The translations under genes were made by a program, and so were the position numbers. Positions 28,211 through 37,097 of a stretch of 64,000 nt of DNA are shown piece after piece. How positions within the stretch are numbered: the first letter of the stretch is position 1; each line of letters begins with the position of its first letter. The stretch is taken from the NCBI GenBank assembly GCA_016717265.1, contig JADKFX010000001.1, positions 1,996,501 through 2,060,500 on the forward strand. Reading direction: 5' to 3'. This stretch comes from Saprospiraceae bacterium. GTDB lineage: Bacteria; Bacteroidota; Bacteroidia; Chitinophagales; Saprospiraceae. The notes beneath the pieces are model-generated. The model saw nothing but the letters and a program-made list of their open reading frames with translations. It had not been told where the DNA came from and did not search any database.

Positions 28211-31200
28211 TTAAAAGTCAACATTCACTCCAAATACCCAGCTTTTTTCTTGAGGAGCCGTTAAATAAGAAACTCCAAATCCGCCTACATTGCGCTGCTG
28301 ATCCGTTGTGCGGTCTCTGGCGACTTCAGGATCCCAACCAGGATATTTAGTAAATGTTAAAATATTATTTCCAGTTATATAGAATCTATAACTAATTGAT
28401 TTTGCAGTTTTGCCTTTAATAGTATAGGCTACAGTTACATTGCGCAATCTCATATAACTTGCATCATACAACCAGAGGGAATGATTATTTTGCCAGGCAT
28501 TATCATTACCTCCCCAGTTGAGCATCGTATTTGTGAATCGTGGATATCTGCTTTGATCTCCTTCTTGTTGCCAGCGATCAAAAATTAGAGGCCTCATATT
28601 CCAATCCGTAGTCACAACCCCTAATTGCCGCTTCGCAGCATCGTCATATAATTTTCCTCCATATTTGAAAAATAACAGAGCACTTAAACTCCAGTTTTTA
28701 TAAGAAAATGTATTTGTTAATCCACCATAAAAATCAGCTTGTAATGTTCCCGCAGGTACACGATCTTCGGCTACATTATAAGTAAATGTTTCTTTCCCGT
28801 TTTTATCAAGATAAACAGGCCTTCCGGTTGCTTTATCTACATGAGAAAATCGAACTATATAATTCACGCCAACAGGATAATTAACAACCACCCGGATATC
28901 GCCGAATCCACCATCCAAAGCATCTGGCGTTGCAGTGCCAACTTCCAATACTTTATTTTTAATAGCTGTTATATTAAATTCTGTAGTCCATTTAAAGGCA
29001 CCTACTAAATTATGACTGGTAAGTGAAAATTCAATTCCTTTGTTTTGAATCTTCCCAACATTGTCGTAAAAATTTAAATTTTCTAAGCCGGTTGAAGATT
29101 GTAAGGCAACCAATAACAATGCATCTTTGGTTAAATCATAAAAGTATGTTAGGCTACCACTGATTCGATCTTTCCATAATCCAAAGTCAAGTCCTACATC
29201 CACTTTTTGGACTTCTTCCCATTTCAAATTTGGATTCCCAACTTTTTCCTGAAAACGTGTGTTTTCATTATTATATCGAGTATCATAATTTATTAATGGG
29301 CTATTATTCAACTTATAAGTTTCATATTGCTGAGACCATGGGATGTTTGAATTTCCGGTGATCCCGAAGGAAGTTTTTATTTTTAAATAATTGATGATAT
29401 TATTTTTAAACCAATGATCATCTGAAATTACATAGCCAACACCTATTGATGGAAAGTTTCCAAATCGATTATTCGGTCCGAATTTAGAAGATGCATCTCT
29501 TCTGAAAGTTGCTTGAGCAAATAATTTTTGATTCCAGGAATAATTTAATCGACTAAATGCACTAGCAAATTTATAGCCATCGCGATCAACATAATATTTT
29601 GAAGCATTCTCTTTTACATCAGACCAAATCGAATCGACATTATAAATCAAATCTGCAATGTAATTATAGCTTTGATCATATCCGGTTACCTTAAAATCTT
29701 GATATTCCAAACCTGCTAAAATTGTTAATTCATGTGCTGAATTTCTTAATGGGATTTGGTATTGACTAGTTGCATAAATATTATAATTGTCAACATTAGA
29801 TAAATTAATTTTAGAAATATCTTTATCGCGAGTCCAGATTGCATCTTCATATGTAAAATCACCAAGTCTGGAAATATCGGCACCTCCATTTATATTAAAA
29901 CTTAATCGTGCAGTCGGGAAAAAGGAAGCAGAAACACTATTTATATAGCGCCATTCACGGGTTCTAAAATCAATATGCTCTTGTTGAGCAACTGGATTTT
30001 GATTTATGTTGAAATAACCAACAGAATCATAAAATGGACTTGTTTTCGGAAATTCATTTTTAAAGATTGGATAGATCATCAAAGCATTTGATTGTGCCAA
30101 ACCTAAACCGCCAGCCCAAGCTTGAAAGGCACGTTTATTTAATCCTCGGATTGCAGACGAACTAATTCCTAATTTAAACCATCGAACCGGAGTATAATCT
30201 AAGTTTATTCGTCCGGAATATCGCTCAAAGAAATTTCCTACTAAAAAGGATTCAGCTTTACTGATGGTACCTCCTAGATATGCTTTTAGTTTATTGCCTC
30301 CTAAGGTAATTCCGAGGTTGTGTTCCATTTTCATCCCTGTCTGAATCACCTTTCTCATCCAGTCCGTATTGATATTTGCAACATCATCATAACTTAAACC
30401 AAGTGGCAATTGAAATCTACCAACCCCACCATCATTTTCAAATGCTTCTTGTTGTACTTGAAACCATTGTTCTTTATTCATGAGATCAATCACATGGGTC
30501 GGTTTAGAATTTCCAATAGATGCTGAATAACTAATGCCAAAACGTTTTTTGCCACCTCTTTTTGTTGTGATAAGGATTACTCCATTTGCACCTCTAGAAC
30601 CATAAATGGCAGCGGAGGATGCATCTTTTAAAAAACTAATACTTTCAATATCAGCAGGGTTGATACTACTCAATGGATTGTTGTTTTGTCCACCCCGTTC
30701 TCCGTTTAGAAAATTCTCATTCGATAATGGGACACCATCAATTACATATAATGGATCACCACCCGCTGTAATGGAGTTAGTTCCCCGGAGACGAACAATT
30801 CCTGCAGCACCAGCAGCTCCACTTGAAGAAGTCATTAATACCCCTGGAGTTTTTCCTTGCAATTCAGAAATTAAGGTGCCACCAACATTATCATTTAGTT
30901 TATCAGACTTAAGGCTGGCAACAGATCCAATACCTGCTTTTTTATTTTCCGTGCCATATGCAACTACCACGACCTCATTCATTAATTGATTGTCCTCTTC
31001 CAGACTAAGATTCCAAACTTCCAGAGAGTTTCCCGTAAATGAAATGGTTTTATATTCGGTATGATATCCTACGAAGCTCACTCGGACTTTATAGCTCCCA
31101 TCTGGAATTTTAGTAATGTTAAAGTCACCATTGAAATCAGATACGGTTCCTAAATTACTTCCTTCAATTTTAACGGTTGCGCCAATTATGGATTCATTTT

Positions 31201-31291
31201 GTGTCATAATATGCCCTTTTAAACTGTTTTGGGCTACAGATAAGGCACCTAAACCATAAATAAAGTAGGATAGGAGTAAAACTCTTTTCAT
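28211..31291 (-). CDS. susC: SusC/RagA-family TonB-linked outer-membrane transporter
   Basis: 1026 residues. Signal peptide (to about 20), CarboxypepD_reg-like domain (about 22-100), then the SusC hallmark NEVVVVAYGTENKKAGIGSVA, a plug (about 125-240: TPGVLMTSSSGAAGAAGIVRLRG and SISFLKDASSAAIYGSRGANG) and the outer-membrane barrel ending in KSWVFGVNVDF. It imports oligosaccharides or peptides delivered by SusD, powered by TonB. First gene of the minus-strand locus; the ATG at 31291 lies about 20 bp after a TACATTTG promoter box. Confidence 0.94.
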   Translation of the reverse strand: MKRVLLLSYFIYGLGALSVAQNSLKGHIMTQNESIIGATVKIEGSNLGTVSDFNGDFNITKIPDGSYKVRVSFVGYHTEYKTISFTGNSLEVWNLSLEEDNQLMNEVVVVAYGTENKKAGIGSVASLKSDKLNDNVGGTLISELQGKTPGVLMTSSSGAAGAAGIVRLRGTNSITAGGDPLYVIDGVPLSNENFLNGERGGQNNNPLSSINPADIESISFLKDASSAAIYGSRGANGVILITTKRGGKKRFGISYSASIGNSKPTHVIDLMNKEQWFQVQQEAFENDGGVGRFQLPLGLSYDDVANINTDWMRKVIQTGMKMEHNLGITLGGNKLKAYLGGTISKAESFLVGNFFERYSGRINLDYTPVRWFKLGISSSAIRGLNKRAFQAWAGGLGLAQSNALMIYPIFKNEFPKTSPFYDSVGYFNINQNPVAQQEHIDFRTREWRYINSVSASFFPTARLSFNINGGADISRLGDFTYEDAIWTRDKDISKINLSNVDNYNIYATSQYQIPLRNSAHELTILAGLEYQDFKVTGYDQSYNYIADLIYNVDSIWSDVKENASKYYVDRDGYKFASAFSRLNYSWNQKLFAQATFRRDASSKFGPNNRFGNFPSIGVGYVISDDHWFKNNIINYLKIKTSFGITGNSNIPWSQQYETYKLNNSPLINYDTRYNNENTRFQEKVGNPNLKWEEVQKVDVGLDFGLWKDRISGSLTYFYDLTKDALLLVALQSSTGLENLNFYDNVGKIQNKGIEFSLTSHNLVGAFKWTTEFNITAIKNKVLEVGTATPDALDGGFGDIRVVVNYPVGVNYIVRFSHVDKATGRPVYLDKNGKETFTYNVAEDRVPAGTLQADFYGGLTNTFSYKNWSLSALLFFKYGGKLYDDAAKRQLGVVTTDWNMRPLIFDRWQQEGDQSRYPRFTNTMLNWGGNDNAWQNNHSLWLYDASYMRLRNVTVAYTIKGKTAKSISYRFYITGNNILTFTKYPGWDPEVARDRTTDQQRNVGGFGVSYLTAPQEKSWVFGVNVDF

Positions 31292-31311
31292 AAAATGGTA
31301 TTTTAGACAAG

Positions 31312-31319
31312 CAAATGTA
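31312..31319 (-). promoter_or_regulatory. -7 promoter box (TACATTTG) for the susC operon
   Basis: On the minus strand TACATTTG matches the Bacteroidota TAnnTTTG -7 consensus; the expected transcription start would leave a leader of only about 15-20 nt before the ATG at 31291. It faces away from a second box at 31332-31339. No clear -33 element was found. Confidence 0.45.
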
Positions 31320-31331
31320 TTAACTCTTTGT

Positions 31332-31339
31332 TAAATTTG
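31332..31339 (+). promoter_or_regulatory. -7 promoter box (TAAATTTG) for the FG-GAP gene
   Basis: TAAATTTG matches TAnnTTTG and lies 12 bp before the ATG at 31352, so any leader would be very short. Together with the minus-strand box at 31312-31319 it forms a compact divergent promoter in the 60-bp gap. Confidence 0.42.
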
Positions 31340-31351
31340 TGCCTCTAAAAA

Positions 31352-33058
31352 ATGCCGCCTGTGATTCTAAGTGTAAAACATTGTTTCCTATTTTTATTAT
31401 TAGCCCATTTTTCATTTGGACAATCAGTTCTTGATTTTGAAGATATCAGTAACGTCTCAGGAATTCATAAATCGGGTTATAATATTGGTGTTGCGGTTTC
31501 TGATTATAATCTGGATGGTTATGATGATGTTTATGTTTCTAATCGTTTAGGTGCCAACCAATTATATCGAAATAATAAGAATGGAACCTTTACAGATGTT
31601 GCTTCTGCATTAGGCTTACATTATGCAGCTGGGACAGAATGTGCGGTTTGGGCAGACCTTAATAATGATGGTTTACCAGAATTATTTTTAGGCGGAGCAG
31701 ATGCACCATGTAAACTTTTTTTAAATAAAGGTTTGGCAGGATTTGAAGATATAACCACTGCATCTGGAATTAATAATTCCAAAACTGTAAAAGCTTGTTT
31801 GGCATCGGATGTTGATTTAGATGGTGATCTGGATTTGTATTTAACGCAATTGAATACAGAAAATGCACTATTTATCAATGATGGAAACTTACATTTTGAG
31901 AATAAGATTTTGGAATCTGGGGCCTTGGATAGCCGAATTTCTATGGGTGGAACATTCTTTGATTATGACAATGATGGCGATGGAGATTTGTATTTAATAC
32001 ATGACGCAAATCAGGATTTTATATTGTATGAAAATGACGGCAAAGGGCATTTTAAAGATATTTCAGTAAAAACAAAAGCCAATTTTAAATCTATGGGGAT
32101 GGGCGTTTCTGCTGGTGACTTTAACAATGATGGCAGAACGGATTTATATATCACCAATTTATTTTATAATGTTTTATTGTTTCATCAAGCGGATGGTACA
32201 TTCAAAGACATTGCAAAAGAAGTTGGAGTAGATGATTATGGAATGGGCTGGGGGAATGTTTGGCTGGATGCAAATAATGACGGAATGAATGATCTCTATG
32301 TTTGTAATGACAGTTATTTTTCGCCTTATAATAATGTGCTCTATCTCAATTCTCCAATAGCTCAATTTCAAAAGGTATTGTCAAATACTACAATAGCCAG
32401 TTCATTTGGATCCTATGGCAATAGTTGGTTGGATGTAGATAATGATGGTCGTCAGGACTTATTTGTTGCAAATGCAGGGAAAGATGGTAATCAATTATTT
32501 TTAAATAAAAGTTCAAATACTGAAAACTGGATCGAGTTTGACTTCAAATCAAAAAAAGGAAATCGATTTGGAATTGGAACTAAAGTTACCATTCAGTTGA
32601 ATGGTGTAAATTATTATCAGGAATTAATTTCTGGAAGTGGATATGCATCACAAACACCACAGCGTTTGCATTTTGGATTGGCAGATCAAAGCAAAGTGGA
32701 TCAGGTAATTATTAAATGGCCTGGTGGATTTATTTCTACATTCCAAAATCTAGTTTCAAATAAAAGGTATACAATTTCTGAGGATGAAGTGGTGGCTAAT
32801 GAAAATCTTGATAAGAATGAATTACTTGAATTGGATATTCAGTATCTTCCTGCATCTCAAGAAATTTTTATTATTTCAAATCAAGAGCTTCCCATTCAAA
32901 TTCAATTGATGGATTTACAAGGCAGACAAATGCTGCAACATACAATAAGTTCAAAATTTAGTAAAATTCCTGTTTCCAGTTGTTTTCCTGCAGCATATTA
33001 CTTTATTTGTGCCCGTTCAAGAGTAGATCAAATCGTAAAAAAAGTTTTCATTTATTAA
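31352..33058 (+). CDS. FG-GAP/VCBS-repeat protein with ASPIC/UnbV domain and T9SS tail
   Basis: 568 residues with a signal peptide (FLFLLLAHFSFGQ). Seven calcium-binding D-x-[DN]-x-D-G repeats are visible (DYNLDGYDD, DLNNDGLPE, DVDLDGDLD, DYDNDGDGD, DFNNDGRTD, DANNDGMND, DVDNDGRQD), which fold as an integrin-like propeller. Then an ASPIC/UnbV domain (about 390-475: GIGTKVTIQLNGV...DQVIIKWPGG) of the CRTAC1 type, and a C-terminal T9SS-like tail. It should be a surface or secreted adhesin/ligand-binding protein. It is divergent from susC, 60 bp away, and directly followed by the GSFQGW-repeat gene. Confidence 0.9.
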   Translation: MPPVILSVKHCFLFLLLAHFSFGQSVLDFEDISNVSGIHKSGYNIGVAVSDYNLDGYDDVYVSNRLGANQLYRNNKNGTFTDVASALGLHYAAGTECAVWADLNNDGLPELFLGGADAPCKLFLNKGLAGFEDITTASGINNSKTVKACLASDVDLDGDLDLYLTQLNTENALFINDGNLHFENKILESGALDSRISMGGTFFDYDNDGDGDLYLIHDANQDFILYENDGKGHFKDISVKTKANFKSMGMGVSAGDFNNDGRTDLYITNLFYNVLLFHQADGTFKDIAKEVGVDDYGMGWGNVWLDANNDGMNDLYVCNDSYFSPYNNVLYLNSPIAQFQKVLSNTTIASSFGSYGNSWLDVDNDGRQDLFVANAGKDGNQLFLNKSSNTENWIEFDFKSKKGNRFGIGTKVTIQLNGVNYYQELISGSGYASQTPQRLHFGLADQSKVDQVIIKWPGGFISTFQNLVSNKRYTISEDEVVANENLDKNELLELDIQYLPASQEIFIISNQELPIQIQLMDLQGRQMLQHTISSKFSKIPVSSCFPAAYYFICARSRVDQIVKKVFIY

Positions 33059-33082
33059 TTATATATTTAAAAAACAGATTAC

Positions 33083-34783
33083 ATGAAAAAATTCTACATT
33101 TTATTTTTAACATTATTTACACTCGGGTATGCACAAGCACAAATGATTGAAGTGACATTCCAGGTAGATGTAAATCAATTGGCTTTAACTAAAAAGATAT
33201 TTAGCGGAGGCATCCATGTTGTTGGAAGCTTTCAAGGTTGGGATCCAGCAAAGGATGCAATGTCTGATGCTGATGGAGATGGAATCTGGACATTCACAAC
33301 GATGATTGCAAATGGTACAGCACTTGAATTTAAGTACAATAATGCTGATGCCTGGAATGGCAATGATGAATCCAATAATCGTACACATACAGTAACTGAT
33401 AATGGTGGAAAAGATATTTTACCCCTGGTTTGTTTTAATTCCACATCAGCTTGTACGAATACCGGAGTAACTATTCGTGTTGATATGAATGATGAAATTA
33501 TCAAAAGTGCTTTCAATATTGCCACAGATTCTGTGACCGTAGCAGGAAGTTTTCAAGGTTGGAACGCAGGAACACATCGGTTGACAGATTCTAATGGAGA
33601 TGGAGTATATGAAATCAATGTTGCCATTGCAGAAGGTTCTTACGAATACAAATTTATAAAGAATGGCGGTACCTGGGAAGGTGGTATTTCTGGTTCCTGT
33701 GTGAATGGTGGTGGTAATCGGGTAATGAATGTTAAAGTGAATACAACACTTCCAACCTATTGTTTTAATAGTTGTGAAGCATGTAAACTTACCGGACCTC
33801 CAAAAAGAATTCAAGTAACATTTCGTGTTAATATGTCGAATATGATTAGCCAATTTGGCAAGGTGGATACCTGCTATGTTGCTGGTTCATTTCAAGGTTG
33901 GACGCTCCCTAAAGCAAACAGTATTTTATTAGATCCGGATGGTGATGGTATATATGAAGGAAGGGATTCTGTTGATGGTAAATCTTCTTATGAATTTAAA
34001 TATGTGTACGGCAAAGAATGGGGTTTTGACGAAACTGGCTTAGGCGGACAAGCATGCGCAACAGGTGGCGGAAATCGTAAAATAGATGTCGCAGAATCGG
34101 ATACAATTTTAACTGCATACTGTTTTAATACCTGTGATGATATATGCGCTCCACTCCCTACTAAAATTAAAGCGCGTTTTAAAGTTGACTTAAGTTCAGA
34201 AGTGCCATCTGCAGATGGTGTATTTATTAAAAGTAGTTTCCAATGGCCTCAATTTAAAAATGCGGTAACAGAGTTGAAATTAATTGATCCGGTAAATGGT
34301 ATTTTCGGAACGGATGTTTTGGATATTGTACCGATTAAGCAACACTTTGTTTTTGTGAATGGTAAAACAGATACAGAAAAGGAAACAGCTAAATTTAGTG
34401 ATTTAGGTTGTGGTTTTATCAATACAGTAGGGGAGCATCTTCGGGAAGTGGACTTAACGGGAATCACAGATTTTCAGGATATCGGTTATATCTGGAATGT
34501 ATGTGAAGAATTAACCGGCACAAAACAAGCAAATCTTAATGTAAACATGCGGATTCTACCAAATCCGTTTAGCAATAGCACCATTATCCGTTTTGATAAT
34601 TCGAAAGGTGAAGTTTATAGTCTTACCATTGTAGATGTATTAGGTATTGAAATGAAAACAATTAAAAACATTCAGACTGGTGAGGTTTTAGTAAATAGAG
34701 ATCAAATGAATACAGGTATTTATTTTGCTACCCTAAAAAGCAGCAAAGGTAATTTTACTACGCAACGTATAGCTATACAGTAA
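33083..34783 (+). CDS. T9SS-exported protein with tandem GSFQGW (starch-binding/E-set-like) modules
   Basis: 566 residues. After a signal peptide (to residue 20) come three clear repeats and a fourth, degenerate one: GSFQGW at 48-53, 155-160 and 268-273, and SSFQW at 384-388. Each module opens with VTF/IxVDM/N-type strands and holds a D-x-DGDG-[IV] loop followed by EFKY/EYKF, and each of the first three ends with CFN.-CxxC-like cysteines. This is the E-set/CBM20-like beta-sandwich plan often found in starch-binding proteins. The T9SS type A tail begins at ILPNPFSNSTIIRF (about 490). Twenty-five bases after the FG-GAP gene, so probably one operon; the intrinsic terminator at 34812 closes it. 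Confidence 0.88.
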   Translation: MKKFYILFLTLFTLGYAQAQMIEVTFQVDVNQLALTKKIFSGGIHVVGSFQGWDPAKDAMSDADGDGIWTFTTMIANGTALEFKYNNADAWNGNDESNNRTHTVTDNGGKDILPLVCFNSTSACTNTGVTIRVDMNDEIIKSAFNIATDSVTVAGSFQGWNAGTHRLTDSNGDGVYEINVAIAEGSYEYKFIKNGGTWEGGISGSCVNGGGNRVMNVKVNTTLPTYCFNSCEACKLTGPPKRIQVTFRVNMSNMISQFGKVDTCYVAGSFQGWTLPKANSILLDPDGDGIYEGRDSVDGKSSYEFKYVYGKEWGFDETGLGGQACATGGGNRKIDVAESDTILTAYCFNTCDDICAPLPTKIKARFKVDLSSEVPSADGVFIKSSFQWPQFKNAVTELKLIDPVNGIFGTDVLDIVPIKQHFVFVNGKTDTEKETAKFSDLGCGFINTVGEHLREVDLTGITDFQDIGYIWNVCEELTGTKQANLNVNMRILPNPFSNSTIIRFDNSKGEVYSLTIVDVLGIEMKTIKNIQTGEVLVNRDQMNTGIYFATLKSSKGNFTTQRIAIQ

Positions 34784-34811
34784 GTAGGAACAGGAAATAT
34801 TAAAAATTATC

Positions 34812-34842
34812 AAAAGGGAGGTATTAAATGCCTCCCTTTTTT
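34812..34842 (+). terminator. Intrinsic terminator after the GSFQGW-repeat gene
   Basis: A perfect 10-bp stem AAAAGGGAGG / CCTCCCTTTT around a 9-nt loop, ending in T6. It lies 29 bp after the stop codon. Confidence 0.9.
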
Positions 34843-35139
34843 ATTTAACTGAAATAGTGCATTTGGCTTCCAGGATTTTGCTTATTAACTTCTATACTTC
34901 TTCTTGTAATTGAATATATTAAAATTTCACTGTGCTTATAAAATCTTCTAATTTGAAAAAAAAGCAATCAAGAGGGTCTAGTCAGGTCCATGTTTTCATA
35001 AAATCAAATCACAAGCTGTAACTCGGGTAAAGTTGAATAGAGTTTTTTTACGGATCTGCAACAAATTATAGCAAATCAGCGTTGATAAACCATCGTAGGA
35101 TAAAGCCATTTTGATTTAATTTATCTACCTTTGTATTCA
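34843..35139. other. Intergenic region, 297 bp
   Basis: AT-rich spacer after a strong terminator. Apart from the TACCTTTG box at its right end I see no gene, repeat or hairpin. Confidence 0.6.
35126..35133 (+). promoter_or_regulatory. -7 promoter box (TACCTTTG) at the start of the metal-efflux operon
   Basis: TACCTTTG matches the TAnnTTTG consensus and ends 6 bp before the ATG at 35140. If it works as a -7 box, transcription would start at or next to the ATG and the mRNA would be nearly leaderless. Confidence 0.4.
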
Positions 35140-35553
35140 ATGCGTCATAAACAATTTATAGTTTATAGTTTAGTGTTAGCAAACTTTTTGATGTTTGCTC
35201 ATGACGCCATTCCTCACCATCACCATGAAAGTAAGGAAGAAGCTGAAGCGCATCACCAAAGTGAGTATTTTGATCATCATCATCATGGAAATATTCCTAG
35301 TGAAAGCCACAGTCACACACCACACTTAATTCATTCTCCTGATTTTGGTGCATATTTATTTGCAAATACCAGCAGTTTTATTGATATTCTTCAATTGGAT
35401 TTGAATATTGCACTTGTTGTGCCAAGCACTTATTTAAATTCATATGTCGATTTTATAAATGAAGTGGTTTGGTTTCCAGGACTACCGCCTCCATATCAAA
35501 ATAGACATCCGAAAGCACATTCCTTAAGAGGGCCTCCCTATTTTATTTCTTAG
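35140..35553 (+). CDS. His-rich small periplasmic protein of the metal-efflux operon
   Basis: The ATG at 35140 is used (the frame is open to a TTG at 35131, which overlaps the promoter box). 137 residues: an N-terminal hydrophobic segment (FIVYSLVLANFLMFAHDAIP) resembling a signal peptide or anchor, then clusters HHHHES, HHQSEYFDHHHHGN and HSHTPHLIHS, and a C-terminal Pro/Arg stretch. The histidine clusters suggest binding of divalent metal. Small His-rich proteins upstream of Cus/Czc operons are common in Bacteroidota. Its true function (metal buffer, sensor or chaperone) is unknown. Confidence 0.78.
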   Translation: MRHKQFIVYSLVLANFLMFAHDAIPHHHHESKEEAEAHHQSEYFDHHHHGNIPSESHSHTPHLIHSPDFGAYLFANTSSFIDILQLDLNIALVVPSTYLNSYVDFINEVVWFPGLPPPYQNRHPKAHSLRGPPYFIS

Positions 35554-35817
35554 TCAAACTATTCAGATTCTCGGATAGTATTGGCTTTTGACTTTTATTT
35601 TTTGCTTTAAAAGTCAACTAAATAATTCATTACATGAATTGTGTTAGAAATAATTATTAAAAATCAAAAATCTAATTTTTCATAATCAAGAATATTTGTA
35701 TTTCTTAACCTCGCATTTCGAGTTTTGATTCATTTATATATTCAAGCTTTTGTGGTTTCGTAAAACAATTTGTGATTTCAGGTTTAACAATGATAAAATG
35801 ATTAATAAAAGTTTAAA

Positions 35818-37095
35818 ATGAGCAAAATATTATTTAGTTGCCAATCTAAGATTTTAAATCTGTGGATGCTGGATTTTCGATTTATCACAGGTTCATCTAT
35901 CCAACAAATATTTTTAATTCAATTATGGGTTTTATTATTATTGGGCTTTTTGTCAAATCTTAATAGTCAGAATATTCTGACAGAACAAGATGTTATAACG
36001 GCAACCCTTAAAAATAGTCCAGTAATATCTTCTGCAAATCTTCAGCTTCAAATGCAAAGACAACTTGAAGGCGCAAGTTTCAATCTTGCAAATCCTGAAT
36101 TCATCATAGAAAGTCCTACGGGTGAGTTTATGACACTTGGTGTATCACAAGCTTTTCAGTTTCCATCAGTTTATACGAAGCAAAAGCAATTAGCAAAACA
36201 GCATACCAGGTTGGCAGAAAAACAAAAAATTCTAAGTGAAAGGGAAGTCATTCAACAAGTAAAATCTGCATACTTAAATTTGCAATTTGCAAAGCAACTT
36301 TTGCAACATTTAAAAAAACAGGATAGTATTTATGCTATCATTTCCGACGCTGCAAACCGTCAATTTATTGCTGGCCAAATTGATTTTAAAGAGAAAACAT
36401 TTGCCGCAAGCCAATTTGGAGATATCCATAATCAATTTATGCAAGCACAAACTGATGCAGCTATAGCGTTGATGCAGCTTCAAATTTATACTGGGATTGC
36501 AGAGCCTTTTGAAATCCTGCCATTGCGAAAAGAAAATTCAGGAGTATTTATAAATAATGAAATTGTCGACAGCTTTCAAATACATAATTCGGCCCGTGTT
36601 CAATATGCTTTTCAATCGCAAGCGGTTGTTGAAAAAATGATTTCATTAGAAAAAAGTAAAGCATTGCCAGGTTTTTCAGTTGGCTATATGAATCAGGGAT
36701 TGAAAAATTCAGAAATTCCATATCGATTTAAAGCAGGGGTCAATATTCCGATTTGGTTTTGGCAATATAGTGCTAGCATGAAGGCAGCGAAAACTAATTT
36801 ACAAATTTCAGAACAGCAAATTTTGGTAGAACAACAAAACCTAAATATCCAAATTCAACTTGCAAAAGCGGAAGGATTAAAAGCACAAATGGCTTTAGAA
36901 TACTTTGAAAATAAAGGTCTAAGACATGCTTTCGATTTAATTTCAACTTCCGAAAGAATGTTTACTGCCGGGCAATCAGATTATATCAATTACTTAAGAA
37001 CCTTGTCGGATGCATATAAGATACAAATTCAGTATTTGGAAACACTTCGTGAATTCAATCAAGCTATTATTAATATTAATTATTTAAAAGGATAA
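35818..37095 (+). CDS. TolC-family outer-membrane efflux protein (CzcC/CusC-like)
   Basis: 425 residues. A hydrophobic export signal (FLIQLWVLLLLGFLSNLNSQ) is preceded by about 30 extra residues; the true start may be the internal ATG at residue 17. The alpha-barrel halves show typical TolC repeats, e.g. VITATLKNSPVISSANLQLQMQRQ and, near the end, ISTSERMFTAGQSDYINYLRTLSDAYKIQ. It forms the outer-membrane exit duct of the RND efflux complex with the adaptor at 37098 and the pump at 40082. It precedes the adaptor by 2 bp. Confidence 0.88.
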   Translation: MSKILFSCQSKILNLWMLDFRFITGSSIQQIFLIQLWVLLLLGFLSNLNSQNILTEQDVITATLKNSPVISSANLQLQMQRQLEGASFNLANPEFIIESPTGEFMTLGVSQAFQFPSVYTKQKQLAKQHTRLAEKQKILSEREVIQQVKSAYLNLQFAKQLLQHLKKQDSIYAIISDAANRQFIAGQIDFKEKTFAASQFGDIHNQFMQAQTDAAIALMQLQIYTGIAEPFEILPLRKENSGVFINNEIVDSFQIHNSARVQYAFQSQAVVEKMISLEKSKALPGFSVGYMNQGLKNSEIPYRFKAGVNIPIWFWQYSASMKAAKTNLQISEQQILVEQQNLNIQIQLAKAEGLKAQMALEYFENKGLRHAFDLISTSERMFTAGQSDYINYLRTLSDAYKIQIQYLETLREFNQAIININYLKG

Positions 37096-37097
37096 GA

